From Papilionanthe hookeriana x Papilionanthe teres (Eukaryota > Streptophyta > Magnoliopsida > Asparagales > Orchidaceae): a DNA stretch of 64,000 nt. Positions 34,481-47,300 of the stretch are shown piece by piece. A model generated the notes under the pieces. The model had not been told where the DNA came from and ran no database searches. It was given only the letters and a program-made list of their open reading frames with translations. The first letter of the stretch is position 1. Every line of letters begins with the position of its first letter. Made by a program: the position numbers and the translations under genes. The stretch lies in contig CM040428.1 in NCBI GenBank assembly GCA_022702705.1, forward strand, positions 109,200,022 through 109,264,021. Direction: 5' to 3'.

Positions 34481-34999
34481 AGAGAATTTTAATCCTTTTA
34501 AGTTTCAAAAAATCGTCAGTAGGAAGCAGATTATGAATAATTCTCTAAGTAACAAAAGTATTGAGATGGTTTAATCCACTTATTCCATGTCCAGGAAAGT
34601 TCAAACCTTGATACGATTGAAGAGAATTAGCAAAAGTTTTAGCACAAGTTTCTCCAATATTTCTTTTGACTTTGGGAATATTAAGATTCCCTCTATTAAT
34701 CGGATTATTGGAGATAAAATTCACGCATCTTTTTTTAATAATTACTTCAACATACCAATGTTCCACCCACTATCAGTCAAAAGCTCATTAATTTTCAAAT
34801 TTATATTTTGAGGACCCCCATAATAGTCAGCAAGATTTCCGTTACGAAACCAATCATCATACCGAAAAGAAATATTTTCAACACCAATATTCCAATTAAT
34901 GAGATATTTGGTATCTTTAGAAACACAAATCATGTTTTTCCAAATGTAAGAATCAGATTTAGCAGGAGAAATCGATAAAGGATTATTACTATTGCATTA

Positions 35000-36450
35000 T
35001 TTAGCCATTAAAAGTTGGGACTAGATAAAATTATTTTGCCTGAACCTAAACCAGAGTTTCTTATGGTTAATAAGGAATTAGAGAGGTTTCTAAAACCGAG
35101 ACCCCATTTATCAATAGGCTGACAAACTTTATTACATTTTTTCTAGTCGATATTATGTTTGTCGTTAGTGTCCCAAAAAAATTATTAATCAGGTTTTCCA
35201 ATCTATGCATAAATGTTAACAACATATTCATTATTTGCATAGCATACAAAAGAGAAGAAGAATTTTCTTAAGAATAGTGGTTCTTCCCCCAAATGAAAGG
35301 AAATTATTCTCCCAAGTGAGAATTCTATTCTTAATTTTATAATACAAATTAGAAAAAGTGCTTGCCTCTTACTGATCTTATCTAAAGTAAATCCCAAATA
35401 ATTTATAGGGAGATTATTCTTATGACAACTAGTAAAATCAATCATCCAAGTTCTTATTGCTATGAGAAACATACTTAGAACAAGTAAAAATTGCATTTTG
35501 CAGTGTTAAAGGTCATTCCAGAAATATCTCGGAAGAAGTTGATCTCATTCTAAACTCGCTTAATGGATCTTTTATTTTCATTAGTAAATATAATCAAATC
35601 ATTAGCAAAACATAAGTGAGAGATGCCAATTTTTTCTTTATGATAATAATACATGCCATGATATTTATGAAAAAGCTTGTTGAGACATTTAGATAAATAA
35701 TCAAAGGCAATATAAAAAGATAAGGTGATAAATGATCACCTTGTTTAATACTCCTATTGGCTTTGAAGAAAGCCACAAGGCTTACCATTTATTAAAATGG
35801 AATAATAGTTATTATCCAAGATTCTCTTAACAATACTGCAAAAGTTATTTTGAAAACCTAAAGCATGAAGTACATCAATGATAAAATCGCAATTACTGGT
35901 ATCAGAAGCTTTTTTAATATCTATTTTAAACATGACATTACCACCATTTTCTTTATTATCAATATCCAAAAGAAGCTCTTGGACAATTAAAGCATTATCG
36001 CAAGTATGCCTCCCTTTGATAAAAAACAGTCTGCTGCAGACTAATGATGGTAGGGAGAGGTTGAATCTTAGAAACTATAATTTTTGAGATCATCTGAGAT
36101 ACAGTAGTATTAAGACTGATGGGTCTAAACTTATCCCAAGAAGTAGGATTCTTCTCCTTAGGGATTAAAACAATATTGGTAGCTTTAAAGTATTTCGGTA
36201 AGTCAATAGCTCGGAAGACGTCCTGAATAGTATTAAACAGATTGTTTTTAATAGTGTCCTAGCACTTTTTATAGGATTCAACTGTAGAACCGTCAGGCCC
36301 AGCTGCTTTCCCGTCCTCCATATTATCCTAGGTACTTTTGATTTCCTCCATAGTAGGAATACTAGTGGGTTTACTGCAATCAATCTCTTCATTAGTAGCA
36401 TAGTTATCAATTAATTTTAGTATGCGTCTTACCATCACCATTAAAGAGAA
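35000..36450 (-). pseudogene. L1 LINE reverse transcriptase, broken
   Basis: Pieces in several frames: IVLIPKEKNPTSWDKFRPIS (about 36170-36115), MFKIDIKKASDTSNCDFIID (35924-35865, finger/palm with the catalytic Asp in KIDIKKA), SIKQGDHLSPYLFILPL (35755-35700, QGDPLSP-type motif) and SHLCFANDLIIF (about 35620-35585). In the last, the FADD catalytic pair reads FAND, so one Asp is changed. Stops and shifts separate all of them. Confidence 0.82.
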
Positions 36451-36810
36451 GAAAAGAATTTAATCCCATCCTCCTCAATGTGCCTGGAAGTGGTTAGAGT
36501 ATGACCATCACAAGTAGCAATAGAATTAATTAAATTTTGATTTCTTCTATTCTTAATATAGGCATGATAAAAGGCAGTATTCCGATCGCCCTCCAGAGAA
36601 CTTAATTTAGCAACTTTTTGTGCTAAAAGATTCTCCTCCATTTTAATAGCTTTATTCAGATTTTGCTTGACCAAGTAATAAAACATCCCATGGAATGCCA
36701 TTGTTATAAAAATTTAATTCTAGCTTCTTATCATACGCATATTACCAAAAAACATCCCATCAATTTTCTTATGCATATTACCAAAAACATGCCAATTCCA
36801 ATGCTTAAGT

Positions 36811-37636
36811 TTAAAAGTAAGTTTTTTTTTTTTGCAAAAACCAAAGTCTAACAACCGCATTACCATGGTCATTACCTGTCCAATTATCCTTAAATTGCAG
36901 GAAAGAAGAATGCAAAATCCACATGTTGAAGAATCTAAAACTATAGTTACTACTAGTAGTAATTTCTTTAACCTTTAAAAGAATCGGAGAGTGATCAGAA
37001 GCAAGAAAAGCAAGGTGATTAACTTCATATAAATAAAAAGTATCGGTCCAACTAGCTTTTGCAAGAAACCGATCCAATATTTCGAATACAGAACCTCTAT
37101 GTCAAGTAAAAGGGTTGCCCTTATAACCCAAGTCAAACAAATTAGCAGCTAATAACATATTATTAAAATCATGAATAAGACTCAGGTTAGGAGGACTGCC
37201 CCTTTTTTTTCACAAGGGGAGGTAATGGGTTGAAATCTCCACCAATTAACTATGGTTCTGAGACAGTATTAAAAGAGAGTAAGTTGTTCCATAAATCCAA
37301 CCTTTTAAGCTTCGAACACTCCACATAAATAATGGTTAACAGAAATAAATTACCATTAATATTGACACGACAATGTGTAAACTTCTCATTATTGATAAGA
37401 ATTTCAAGCAAAACACAATCCTTCTCTAAAAGCCAGATTTTGTTGCTGCAATTGTAGAAAAAATGGAATTTACCAATTTTCCTACTATATTTATCATTGT
37501 TCTTAGGCTCAAGAAGAGGCTCAAGAATATCAATCAAATTAAGGTTATGAGAACGAATAAGAATACTAAGTCTATCAGTGGTATTTTGCTTTGCTATGCC
37601 TCTAATATTCCAAAGCATAAGATTAAACTTCTTCAA
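36811..37636 (-). pseudogene. L1 LINE AP endonuclease domain, broken
   Basis: MKKFNLMLWNIRGIAKQNTT at 37636 is the usual LINE endonuclease start (LxWNxRG). The piece 37077-36811 has RFLAKASWTDTF and LASDHSPILLKV, the terminal SDHxP motif with the catalytic His. The frame is interrupted between 37250 and 37077. Confidence 0.82.
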
Positions 37637-37839
37637 TAAAATCTTTGAAATCTCTAGTAAGCTTTGATGAAGAAGCTAAACTCTTCTTTTCCAAATTTTC
37701 ACCAATTTGAAGTTGAATAACAGCCTCTTGATATACATAACTTAATTCCTGATTTACTTTATTTTATCTTTTTGTAGCACTCTTTTGTATAAGACAATTC
37801 TCTTCCAATTCTAATCTTGTAACTAGACAATCTTCTTCA

Positions 37840-37972
<133 letters not shown>

Positions 37973-38249
37973 CATATAAAAGATATAAAAGCAATTTAAG
38001 GTCCTTATTGTTTGCCTTAAAGTAATAAAACAAATACTTAACATAGAATTTTTAATTTTTCAGATTAGATTGCTAAGAATTAACTTTTTATATTATTTGA
38101 AGCTAAATTGATTCCTAGGTGTGATTTACTCAAATTTCTTTGATCTATTAGATAGAAGAATGAAGCAATAGATGACAATATAATATTTAGAATTAAAACT
38201 GAATGATTAAACTAAAAAAAAAAACCCATATGGGGAGTAAATGTTGTGC

Positions 38250-39180
38250 AACATTAGTAGGTATTATGTTTAAAGTTATCATTCAATGTTATCAAAAGAT
38301 AAGATGACACTTATATGTGATAAGTGTAAGTGCCTTGGATGTGTTATACAAAAGACTAGAGATATATATGAGGATATGATATCTAAAGTTAAGGTCGGAT
38401 ATTTAAACTATATAAGTTTTATAGGAGTTTTGTATGATAAAAGGATATAATACAATTTCAAAGATAAATCTTTTAAAACTATAATGAGATTGGTTATATG
38501 TTATGAACTCAAATGGTGGGTTGTAAAAAATTCTTTGATTTCTAAGCTGGGTATGACACGATGTAATTGTTAAGATGGATGTATGATAATCTTAGAAAGA
38601 ATAATTAATAGTTTATTATACCCCATGAAAGGTTAGATAAACATCTATTGAAGATCGTCTAAAATTGAAACTTATGTGTGAGAAGTTTTAAGTGTCTTCG
38701 ATCTATTATATAAAAGAATAGAGATATAGGAGGATATGATATCAAAGTTAAGATTAGATATTTAAACTATAGAAGTTGTTTAAGAGTTTTGTATGATAAA
38801 AGGATATAATAAAATTTTAAATATAAATATTATAAAACTATAATGAGATTGATTGTATATTATGGACTCCAATGTTGGGTTGTAAAAAGGCCATTGATTT
38901 CTAAGCTGGGTATGACATGGTGTAAATGTTAAGATGCATGATGAAAATTTTAAAAAGAATAATTAAAAGTTAATTATACCCGATGAAAAGTTAGATAAAC
39001 TTCTATTGAGAAAATGGCATCTAAAATTGGATTAAGGTGTTTAGACATATACAACGAAGCGTAGACATGCATGATATGTGGTTTAATAAAATTAGTGTCA
39101 AGTAAATAGGAAGGAAAGAGGTAGCTAAGGTTACATTAAAAATTCAAAATGTCTTGTGGAGAATAGGTTTAGCAACTTGA
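38250..39180 (+). mobile_element. two tandem, very old RTE-type LINE 3' fragments
   Basis: The stretches 38310-38680 and 38690-39180 repeat one another (aggatatgatatc, ttttgtatgataaaaggata, aaactataatgagattg, tctaagctgggtatgaca). Translated with many breaks they give KTIMRLIVYYGLQCWVVK, LISKLGMTWCK and IGLRCLDIYNEA, which track the C-terminal RTE wording seen intact at 32135 (AMLYGVECW, LRWFGHIKRR). The family differs from the two better preserved RTE copies. Confidence 0.6.
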
Positions 39181-41257
39181 CAACACTAAATAAGTTCAAA
39201 TGAGAATTGAATATTAAAAATTTTGAAACTAAATTGTTGATGGATAAGGCTAATGATGATAATAGTTTGTTAATTATGATATTTAATTCATATATTAATC
39301 AATATAAGACTAATTATAATATATTATGAAGCATAAACACTTCCAAATGACAACTATGTTCGTGTTGGACACATGTTGGACATGGGCATGGCTCTGAGAC
39401 ATTTAAAAAATTGTACCACGATTTTTTTATGAAAAAATAATACCCTGATACATTCTTGAAATGGCGGGACAAGGCTATGACATGGCGAATGGCTGATCTT
39501 AAAATAGTGGAAAGTAAAGTGTTGGAATTAATAAAAATAACACTCATATTTTCTCTAACAGCAATACTACTTTTGATTTGCACATACGCCTCTTCTTCTC
39601 TTGTACCTATCCATTTCTTCTTCGAACCTATAAACTTGCACAACCAAAGAGCTTCTATCGAAGCTATTTCATGCTATCTTTGAACTTTTACCCTGCTAAT
39701 GTCAAAGCCAAAGTCGTATCTCTACTAGAACCAAATTGGTACTTGTGCCCATAGCCATCTTTAAAGCCAGGCCCTAAGCCATCTTCATAGTTGAAGTCAC
39801 ATCTTTGCTCAAATCCTAGCATGTATCGAGACCTTTGATGTACCTGAAGTATTGAAATGCCAAAACTAAAGTCATGTCTTTACTGTAACTAAGGCCATAT
39901 CGATTCACTAATTAGAAAATAAAATTTTTATTCAAAATTAAAATGATTTTTAACAAATTTTACTATTTAACATGAATTGACAATTAGGATAAATGATTGA
40001 ATAATTTATAAATATAAATAATTAAAGAAAATTCGACTCTAGGAATTAGTTATTTTTCCTTATTAATAACTGCAATTAGAGGAGCTCATGTAGTTATGTT
40101 TTTCTTTAATAATTTCGTGGATGACATTGGTATTTTTTTGCCCTTAGATTTTTGGACATTATGAAAAAGATTATAATTTTGATAAAATGTGTGAAAACTA
40201 AAAATGCTTAAATAATGCTCATATTTGATTTTCTTTTAACATTATAAGTTTTTTAATAATATTATATTTCTTATTGTGATGTCATTGTTAGAGAATAGTA
40301 TAAATTATATATGCTATAGTAATAATTTATCAAGTATAAAAATATGTCCATGTCTTATGTTTTGCATATATTCCATTTAATTGTTCGTGATTTGTTGTGT
40401 CAAATGTCCCCGCGTCCCTGTATCTGTTTTCATTCTTCATGTATAATATATTATTTTCGAAATTGTTGATCTGTACCTAATTAATCTTATTAATTTTTAA
40501 TTATCCTAATTAGTCGTCTATTGAATCAATGTATTATTATCTAGTCTAATTCATTTAATCTAGTTAGCAGCTTATCCTAAGTATTTGTAAGTAATAAATT
40601 TAGTTACTATTTCATTTATTAATTAATACAAATTAATTAACCTAATTAATATTTAATAATCATTTAATCAGTTTAATTTAATAACTACTTTTTACCTAAA
40701 GCTTTTTTGGGCAAGCTATCCTGAGCATTGTTGTGATAAGGCTCTCGATAAGTTGAAATTCTGAAAAGAAACTTTTGTAGAATGCTAGCCCAACCTGTTA
40801 ATTTTTTTTATATTTCCTAATGCTAAAATTTTCTCAGCACAGTTGTTATACTTAGCAAAAAAAACTGAGAACTGATTCTGTTGCCTTAAATAGCAGAATT
40901 TGGCTACAGAAAACAGTTTCAAATGGTGCCATGCTATCATTTTTATTTATATTTTTACTGATTTGTAATCAATGCGCTTGCTTCAGCCTTGAATTGTTTA
41001 TTATTTGTTTTTATTTTTCTTACTTTTAGCTTCTTGTTGTCTGGCTGCTTTCATTATTTTAGCTACGAAAATAATATTAAATTTTTCTCTTGAAGAAACC
41101 CTAGCTACTTATTTCTGCATGCCTTCTGCATTTTTTAAAATGTATGTGTGAACCTTTTTTTTTTCTTTTTTTTTTTTTTGAAAAGTTTGTTTATATCCAT
41201 GTTATAAGACTAATCTCTCTTATTGATTATAACGATAGAAATTTTTCATGCTTGCAG
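39181..41257. other. AT-rich DNA upstream of the first visible hydrolase exon
   Basis: Probably intron. The short open frame 39456-39683 has a hydrophobic run but no family signature. 39690-39900 has degenerate words around aaagccaaagtcgtatctcta. A T-rich tract (41156-41180) and tgcttgcag lead into the exon at 41258. Confidence 0.45.
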
Positions 41258-41343
41258 GGGAATATGTTGGTCTGACTGGTGCAAGGTTGAATGGTGCTGA
41301 AATGCTTGCCTGTGGCCTTGCAACACATTTTGTGCCTTCTGAG
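41258..41343 (+). CDS. CHY1: hydrolase exon (first visible)
   Basis: Acceptor cttgcag/gg, donor gag/gtatgt. It opens with two bases of a split codon, then 28 codons EYVGLTGARLNG to HFVPSE. In relatives this segment directly follows the catalytic loop. Confidence 0.93.
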
Positions 41344-44300
41344 GTATGTATGGTTGCCTTTTACAAAACCTATAAATTGTTTTAAATCTTTGAATTTTTC
41401 CTTTTTCTGGGTACACATTTTTTTGCTGTGTAATTCATTTTGCAAGCAGTTATTTCTGAAAGTCTCATTCTTCTGTTTTTTTGCACCCAATTGAACCTCC
41501 TTATTGAACCTCCTTATTGAAGATGATATAAGATTATTTGTATTTGTTTTCTTAAGTGCTGCTTTTTTGTAGTATTGTTCAGACAATAGTGTTTCATGCT
41601 TGGAAGATACCTATTTCTTATTTGTTTCATTCTTAACAGAGATTGGTCGCGTTGGAAGAATCACTTACTATGTTGGTCTCCTCTGATCCCTTTGCTGTTT
41701 GTGCTGTTATAGATAAGTACTCTGAGCAAGTGCCTTTGAAAGAGACAAGCGCTTTAAACAGGTGTTTTCCTCTCTTCCTTTTAATATAATCAGGGGCATT
41801 GAATTATTTTTTTTAAGTTCAATTCAGATTACATATCATATAACTTTCAGTTGATTAATATCGTTTTTATGATAATTAAACCTTTGCCTTAGAGATAAGA
41901 ACATCTATTACTTTTCAATTGCTTAGCTATATTTTCTGAAGTTAGAGAATATATATTTTATAAAAACTTATCCTTCATTTAGCTCGCAATAGTCTCACAG
42001 TTTTCACCTTTCCTTTGAATTCGTTGATTTTGTCGCCTCATTGTTTCTAATTATTGAAAAACTATAAAATTACAGCATGGAAATCAAAATTTTGAACTGC
42101 TATAATAAAGAAAATTATGGTAGTAAGATATCAACTAAATCTTTTTTGGGGACTTAACGGATTTGAGTAAACCATTTCTTTATGAGATTGACTTTGGTGA
42201 CTTACTAGCTTTGCTTTATAACAACCATGAACTGGCATGTGATATGTGAAATAGTTTTCCTTGCGGAAAGTAAGTGGATTTTGTAAATAGAAAATTCTTA
42301 TGTGATTCTTACTGGTTTACCAATTAATCTAGAAAAATGGAAATTTGCTGATGACTGAGAGTGGGCCCATTGTATTGTTCTTTATTATCACTTTGTGGTG
42401 ATTACAACAACTTAGAAAACCGGAAGGTACAAAGTATTTGAAGGTTTTTTATGCTTGCTGCCAAACAAGGGTTGTCCTTATCTGAATGCAGTATTTCATA
42501 CACTTTGGCTTTGTTAGAGAGGGCTTCTCCTTTTTCAAAAGTTCTTTTAAAAGTAACTTAAAAAAAATGGTGATGTAAAGATACTAGTGTTTGGATGAAA
42601 AATTAATGTGCTTTTTAACGCAAATTAATATTTTTTTTGAATATAAAAGACTTTGTTAACCCTAATAATTTTAAATTAAATAACCATTTCTAAAATTACT
42701 AAATTGTTTTTAGAAAAAAATTTAAACATGAATAAATTTGATAAATTCAGATTTATGGAATTGAGGTACGACTATGTTCAAATAGTAATTGATTTAGTTA
42801 TGTTTTAACTCATTAAATTTTTAAAAAAATTTTGTTAAGATATAAGAGATTAATTTTTGAATTTTTTTTAGGAAATATAAGCATATCATATCATGTTTTA
42901 AAATAATAAACATTGTGATGTGACGTTATAAACCAAAATAATTATGTTATTTTGGGCCATTTCCACAAGACTTGTGTGCTGCATATGTAATCCTTTTTTT
43001 TTTCCAATTTTTATTCACGTGTACCAAGGAGATCTTTGCCTATAGTATAATCATCTTCTTCCTCAAAACTTCTTTATTTTTTTACTCCTTTAACTCCATC
43101 TTCACTGTCTTTCTTCTACATTGGAAACTCCCCATGCAGAGCCTCAAACGAATTGGTTTCATCCCCTACCCAATCTTCTCCAGTCTATCTTCTCTCGTCG
43201 TCCCCGCCAGCTAAAGGTACTGTGAAACTTTTTTTTTCGAAACAACGAAATGCTCTGTAGAAACAACGAAACGGAGATTTTCTACTGCGTTCCGAAAATG
43301 GAGATAATGTCATTTGCGTAAATGTATTTTTGGAGATGTCGAATGGCTAAACGGCTGGTCTGTGTTAACAGAAGAGCATCGCGATCTCAAACGAAGACTA
43401 TTCATTTTTCTATGTAGAAAACTTGGCCCAGTCTAATGGGACTTTAAAAACTAAGTTTGGATTTAGTTACAATAATTTTGTATTTATTAATTCTTTAATA
43501 CTATCTTTACTTTTATACTTAAAAAATTATTTAATTTGAATAATTTTAGATTTTATTTTCAATTATTAAAATCATATTTGGTTTTGATATCATCAGATTT
43601 CAATTTAAATTTCATCTTTATTTCTTAATTATACATCAGAAATGTGTCTACACGAATCTCAACGAGAAATAGTTGGAGCTATAAAGAACATAGATTGTTC
43701 ATGCGAACAATCGGGCAGTCTCAGGGAATGATCGAATGAAAGGAACAAATGACCTTACTAGCATCACACAATTATATCAGCATCGACTATCCGGTAACTA
43801 TCTAGAAATATAGTGGTCTCTTAAGATAAGATATTTTAACAAAGATACATAATTTGAAGGTATACTGCTTATCGGATTACGGTGATTTACCCTCTGCTCA
43901 AATAGCCTTATTCTAGGACGATGTATTTTCATATTTAGACTTCATAGAATGAGGCAACCGAAGAGCATTAAAACCGACCGATTGATGAAAGGTTAGTGGA
44001 CTGAATGTAATTCAAACACCCAAACTAAATGGTTACAATTGTGAAGCAGAATTCAAAGGAGTTACAGAAGCATAGCGGTGCTAGCACCCGTTATGAGGTC
44101 GGAATAAATATTATTCAATCAAAAATGTGTAAATGTAATAATTCATTAACTCTAGTAACGTTCTTCTCTTTAATAAGTACCCGCCATGTAACTTACTAAT
44201 TCTGCATTATGAATAAATAGATAATTTTCAAGAAAAGTAGAACAAAACTCTCACTAAAAAAGAAGTATTATTCAAATATTTCTTTTTCCTCCTTTCATGC

Positions 44301-47300
44301 GATTAACACTCTATACATTAAGCGTAATCCACCGGCTAATTTGGGATCCAACATTCTAAAAGGTGCGGTAAGCGTGAAGTTTTCCTCTACAAGACGAGGA
44401 GCACATCAGGGTGAAGGAACACACCGAGGAGAGACTTCCAACATGGATTCTATCTTAGAGTTTGTATAGAAAATCTAGGCGCTCCATGATCAGATGACCA
44501 GGCAAATTGCGGTGTTGGCCCGAACGGTACTTGAGGGAAGGGCACAACCTCTCCCGCAACCCAATCCACCAACACCCCATCCGCCAGTTCAACAGGCGGT
44601 CCAGTCATACAAACCTCCAGTTCAACAGGCAGCACCAATAGCCGAATGAGAACAGTCCCATTATCAGGATATTGCTAGATTCGACAAAAGGGCGAACCAC
44701 CTCCTGTGGTGATAAACATCTATCGCTGCACGAAGAATGTGTTCGCTCAAAGTATTATCGAGGATAAACCACCAGAAAAATTCAAGGTTTCCACCTTGGA
44801 ACCATACAAAGGTCGAAGTGATCTCGCTGACCATATTGCGTCCTTTGAGTCAGCAATCTGCCTTCCTAAGTTTCAATCCCATTAAAATCTCGGTCGTTCT
44901 ACATCATGAATCTCTTAGGAGGTTTAACCCATATAAATTATTAATTCCTTCAGGGATTACAAGAAGTTATTTTTGGGATAGTGTGCTAGTGCCCAAAATC
45001 CATGAAAGGATTCAGGTTCCATGGTACCTAAAGCAGGGATCGAACGAGACTCTACGGTCATATGTAACGAGATTTCAGAAGGAGATGCTTGAGGATTGGA
45101 ACTTGGAGCTAGGAGTTTCTGAGGCAACGCTAGCACAAGGATTAATGAGCACGCAATTCCGATACTTTCTTGGTTTAAGAAAACTCGAAATGCTGGTGGA
45201 ATTTCTGGAGCTAGCCAACGACCACATTGTGGCTAAAGAGTATATGAACCAGCCGATTTCCAAAGCAGGAAATCAAATCGACAATCAGATAGGAATAACT
45301 TAAAGGAGAGAGAAAGACGGCCCTCGCCTGAAAGGGAAAGAGGTAGTTCTTCCCGAAGAGATACAAAGGACTATCATGAATGACGTAAATGTAGCCGGTA
45401 AAATCACCAGGCTACGGGAGACCGAAGGATGTCCAAGTTCTCACCACTTTGAGTCTCTATGGCAGAACTCGCAAGCACAATAGAAGACAAAAAGTATTTC
45501 CGGAAGCCAATTCCACTGAAAACAGGAGCTTCCTTTTGGAATCCCAACAAATACTGTATCACTGAGGACATGATACTAAAGATTGTAGGCACCTCCGCAG
45601 CTGGTAGAGGTGCTCATCCTGGTTTAAAAGCTCAAGGAGTTTGTAACGCCGAAGGCTTAGACTCAACGGAAAGGTAAAGCTCCAACAGAAAGCGAATCGA
45701 CCAAGCCAACGCAATCCACATAGCAGAGTTAGTGCCTGCAATATTGGGAGGCGACTCGTATACCAGGGCCGAGCGAAACAGAACCCATCGCGCTGTCATA
45801 TCTACTCCAAAGAGAATCACATCCGACCATCATTTTCACTTATGCTTATCTTCCCCTACCCAGAAATCCATTCAACGATGTCGTTGCTATCCCAACACTT
45901 ATCATTCTGGTCTATACCGGGAGCTTGGGGAACATTTTATTCTGTGCCGCGTTCGAGAAGATGAGTCTGACGACCGACCGATTGATTGCACCGGTGGGAT
46001 CACTGTACGGTTTCTTTGTTCGTGCTAGGGATAATAGCCCTCTCCGTTACTTGGCGAGAGGGAAATAATTGGCTTACAAATATAGAGGATTCTCTGGTGG
46101 TTGACGACCACCAACCTACAATGTGATATTTAGTCGGCCCCTCCTGAACAACTTACTAGCCGTGGTGGCAGCATACCATGTAGCTGTGAAATTCCCCTTC
46201 GAAGGAATTGTTGTCACTGTGTGTGGACATTTGAAGCAATCTCCAATGTGCTCCATGATAGGCGTAGGAAGTGTGGAGCACGAAGCGTCGGACATGCAAC
46301 ACCAATGAGGAGACCTCGAAACTGACACGACTTACCAAAATCCCAACAATACAGAGTATCTTTGAAAATGTTTTCTAATCATTAAAGATTATGATGCAGG
46401 TCTTAAGGATATGTTGATCTAGATTCTCCAGGAGCATCATGATAATTTCGCATGTCGGCGGCCGAAATGTGTGGCATTCCTTTTGATGTTGCTTGCCATA
46501 GACTCAATGACAATTCTAATGTCAGGCCATTGAAATAGAAGCTCCGGTCAATGGCGACAACCTTAGCCGAACTAATCCGCGAAGAAGTGAAGAACCATTG
46601 AAAGCCGGATACATAACAGAAGTTCAATGCCCCTCATGGGTATCTAACATAGTTATGGTGTGAAAATCTAACAAAAAATGGAGAATATGTGTGTACTTCA
46701 CAAATTTGAACACCACTTGCCCAAAATATGGCTACCCACTACTCCAGATTGACCCTTTGATGGACTCTGCAGTCGAATACTCCGTCATGAGCGCTCTTGA
46801 CACTTTCTCAGGATATTATCAGATTAAAATGCACCCTGCAGTTGCGGAGAAGACAATTTTATTACTAGTGATGGTTTGTATTGTTTCACTGTAATGTCCT
46901 TCGAATTGAAAAATGCTACTGCAACTTATCAATGCTTAATGAATGTAATTTTTGTTAAATAATAAGGAAGAAACATCTACGTGATGATGTGCTAGTAAAA
47001 AGTAAGACAACCGAACCATCTAATTGATTTGAAGGAAACCTTTTAAATACTTAGAAAATTTAATATGAAATTGAAACCGTTGAAATGCACGTTTGTAGAC
47101 CCCCCAATGGGGAAATTCTTGGGCTATCTCTTAACACCTAAAGGCATCAAAGCTAATCCTGAGAAAGATAGAGCACTCCTCAACAATTCATCTACTCGAA
47201 ACACTATGGAAGTGCAAAACTCACTAGCCGAATTGCACTTGTGAGTTGGTTTATTTTCAGATCGAGTGAAAAATGTGTTAAACACTGTCATTGCTGGTCG

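Larger units (their letters stand above)
33500..37833 (-). mobile_element. plant L1-type LINE, decayed, 5'-truncated in ORF1
   Basis: Minus-strand order: end of ORF1 (37833-37640), AP endonuclease (37636-36811), linker, reverse transcriptase (about 36450-35000), CCHC-type zf-RVT segment (about 34480-34390) and RNase H (34275-33658). This is the layout of plant L1 elements. Every domain is broken by stops or frameshifts. No poly-A tail is obvious; the 3' side ends near a TG/TA microsatellite. It lies antisense to the hydrolase gene, upstream of its first visible exon. Confidence 0.88.

Noticed and set aside
42972..43214. Hydrophobic open frame of 80 codons in the long intron
   Set aside because: T-rich sequence gives Phe/Leu-rich frames by chance; there is no start context, homologous wording or splice support.
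43601..44340. 5' LTR of the Tat element
   Set aside because: No TG/CA ends, primer site or matching 3' LTR could be placed, so it is mentioned only as possible leader.
45732..46028. Open frame of 98 codons in the Tat region
   Set aside because: It crosses the protease remnant in shifted frames; the conserved wording is split over other frames, so it is not a gene.
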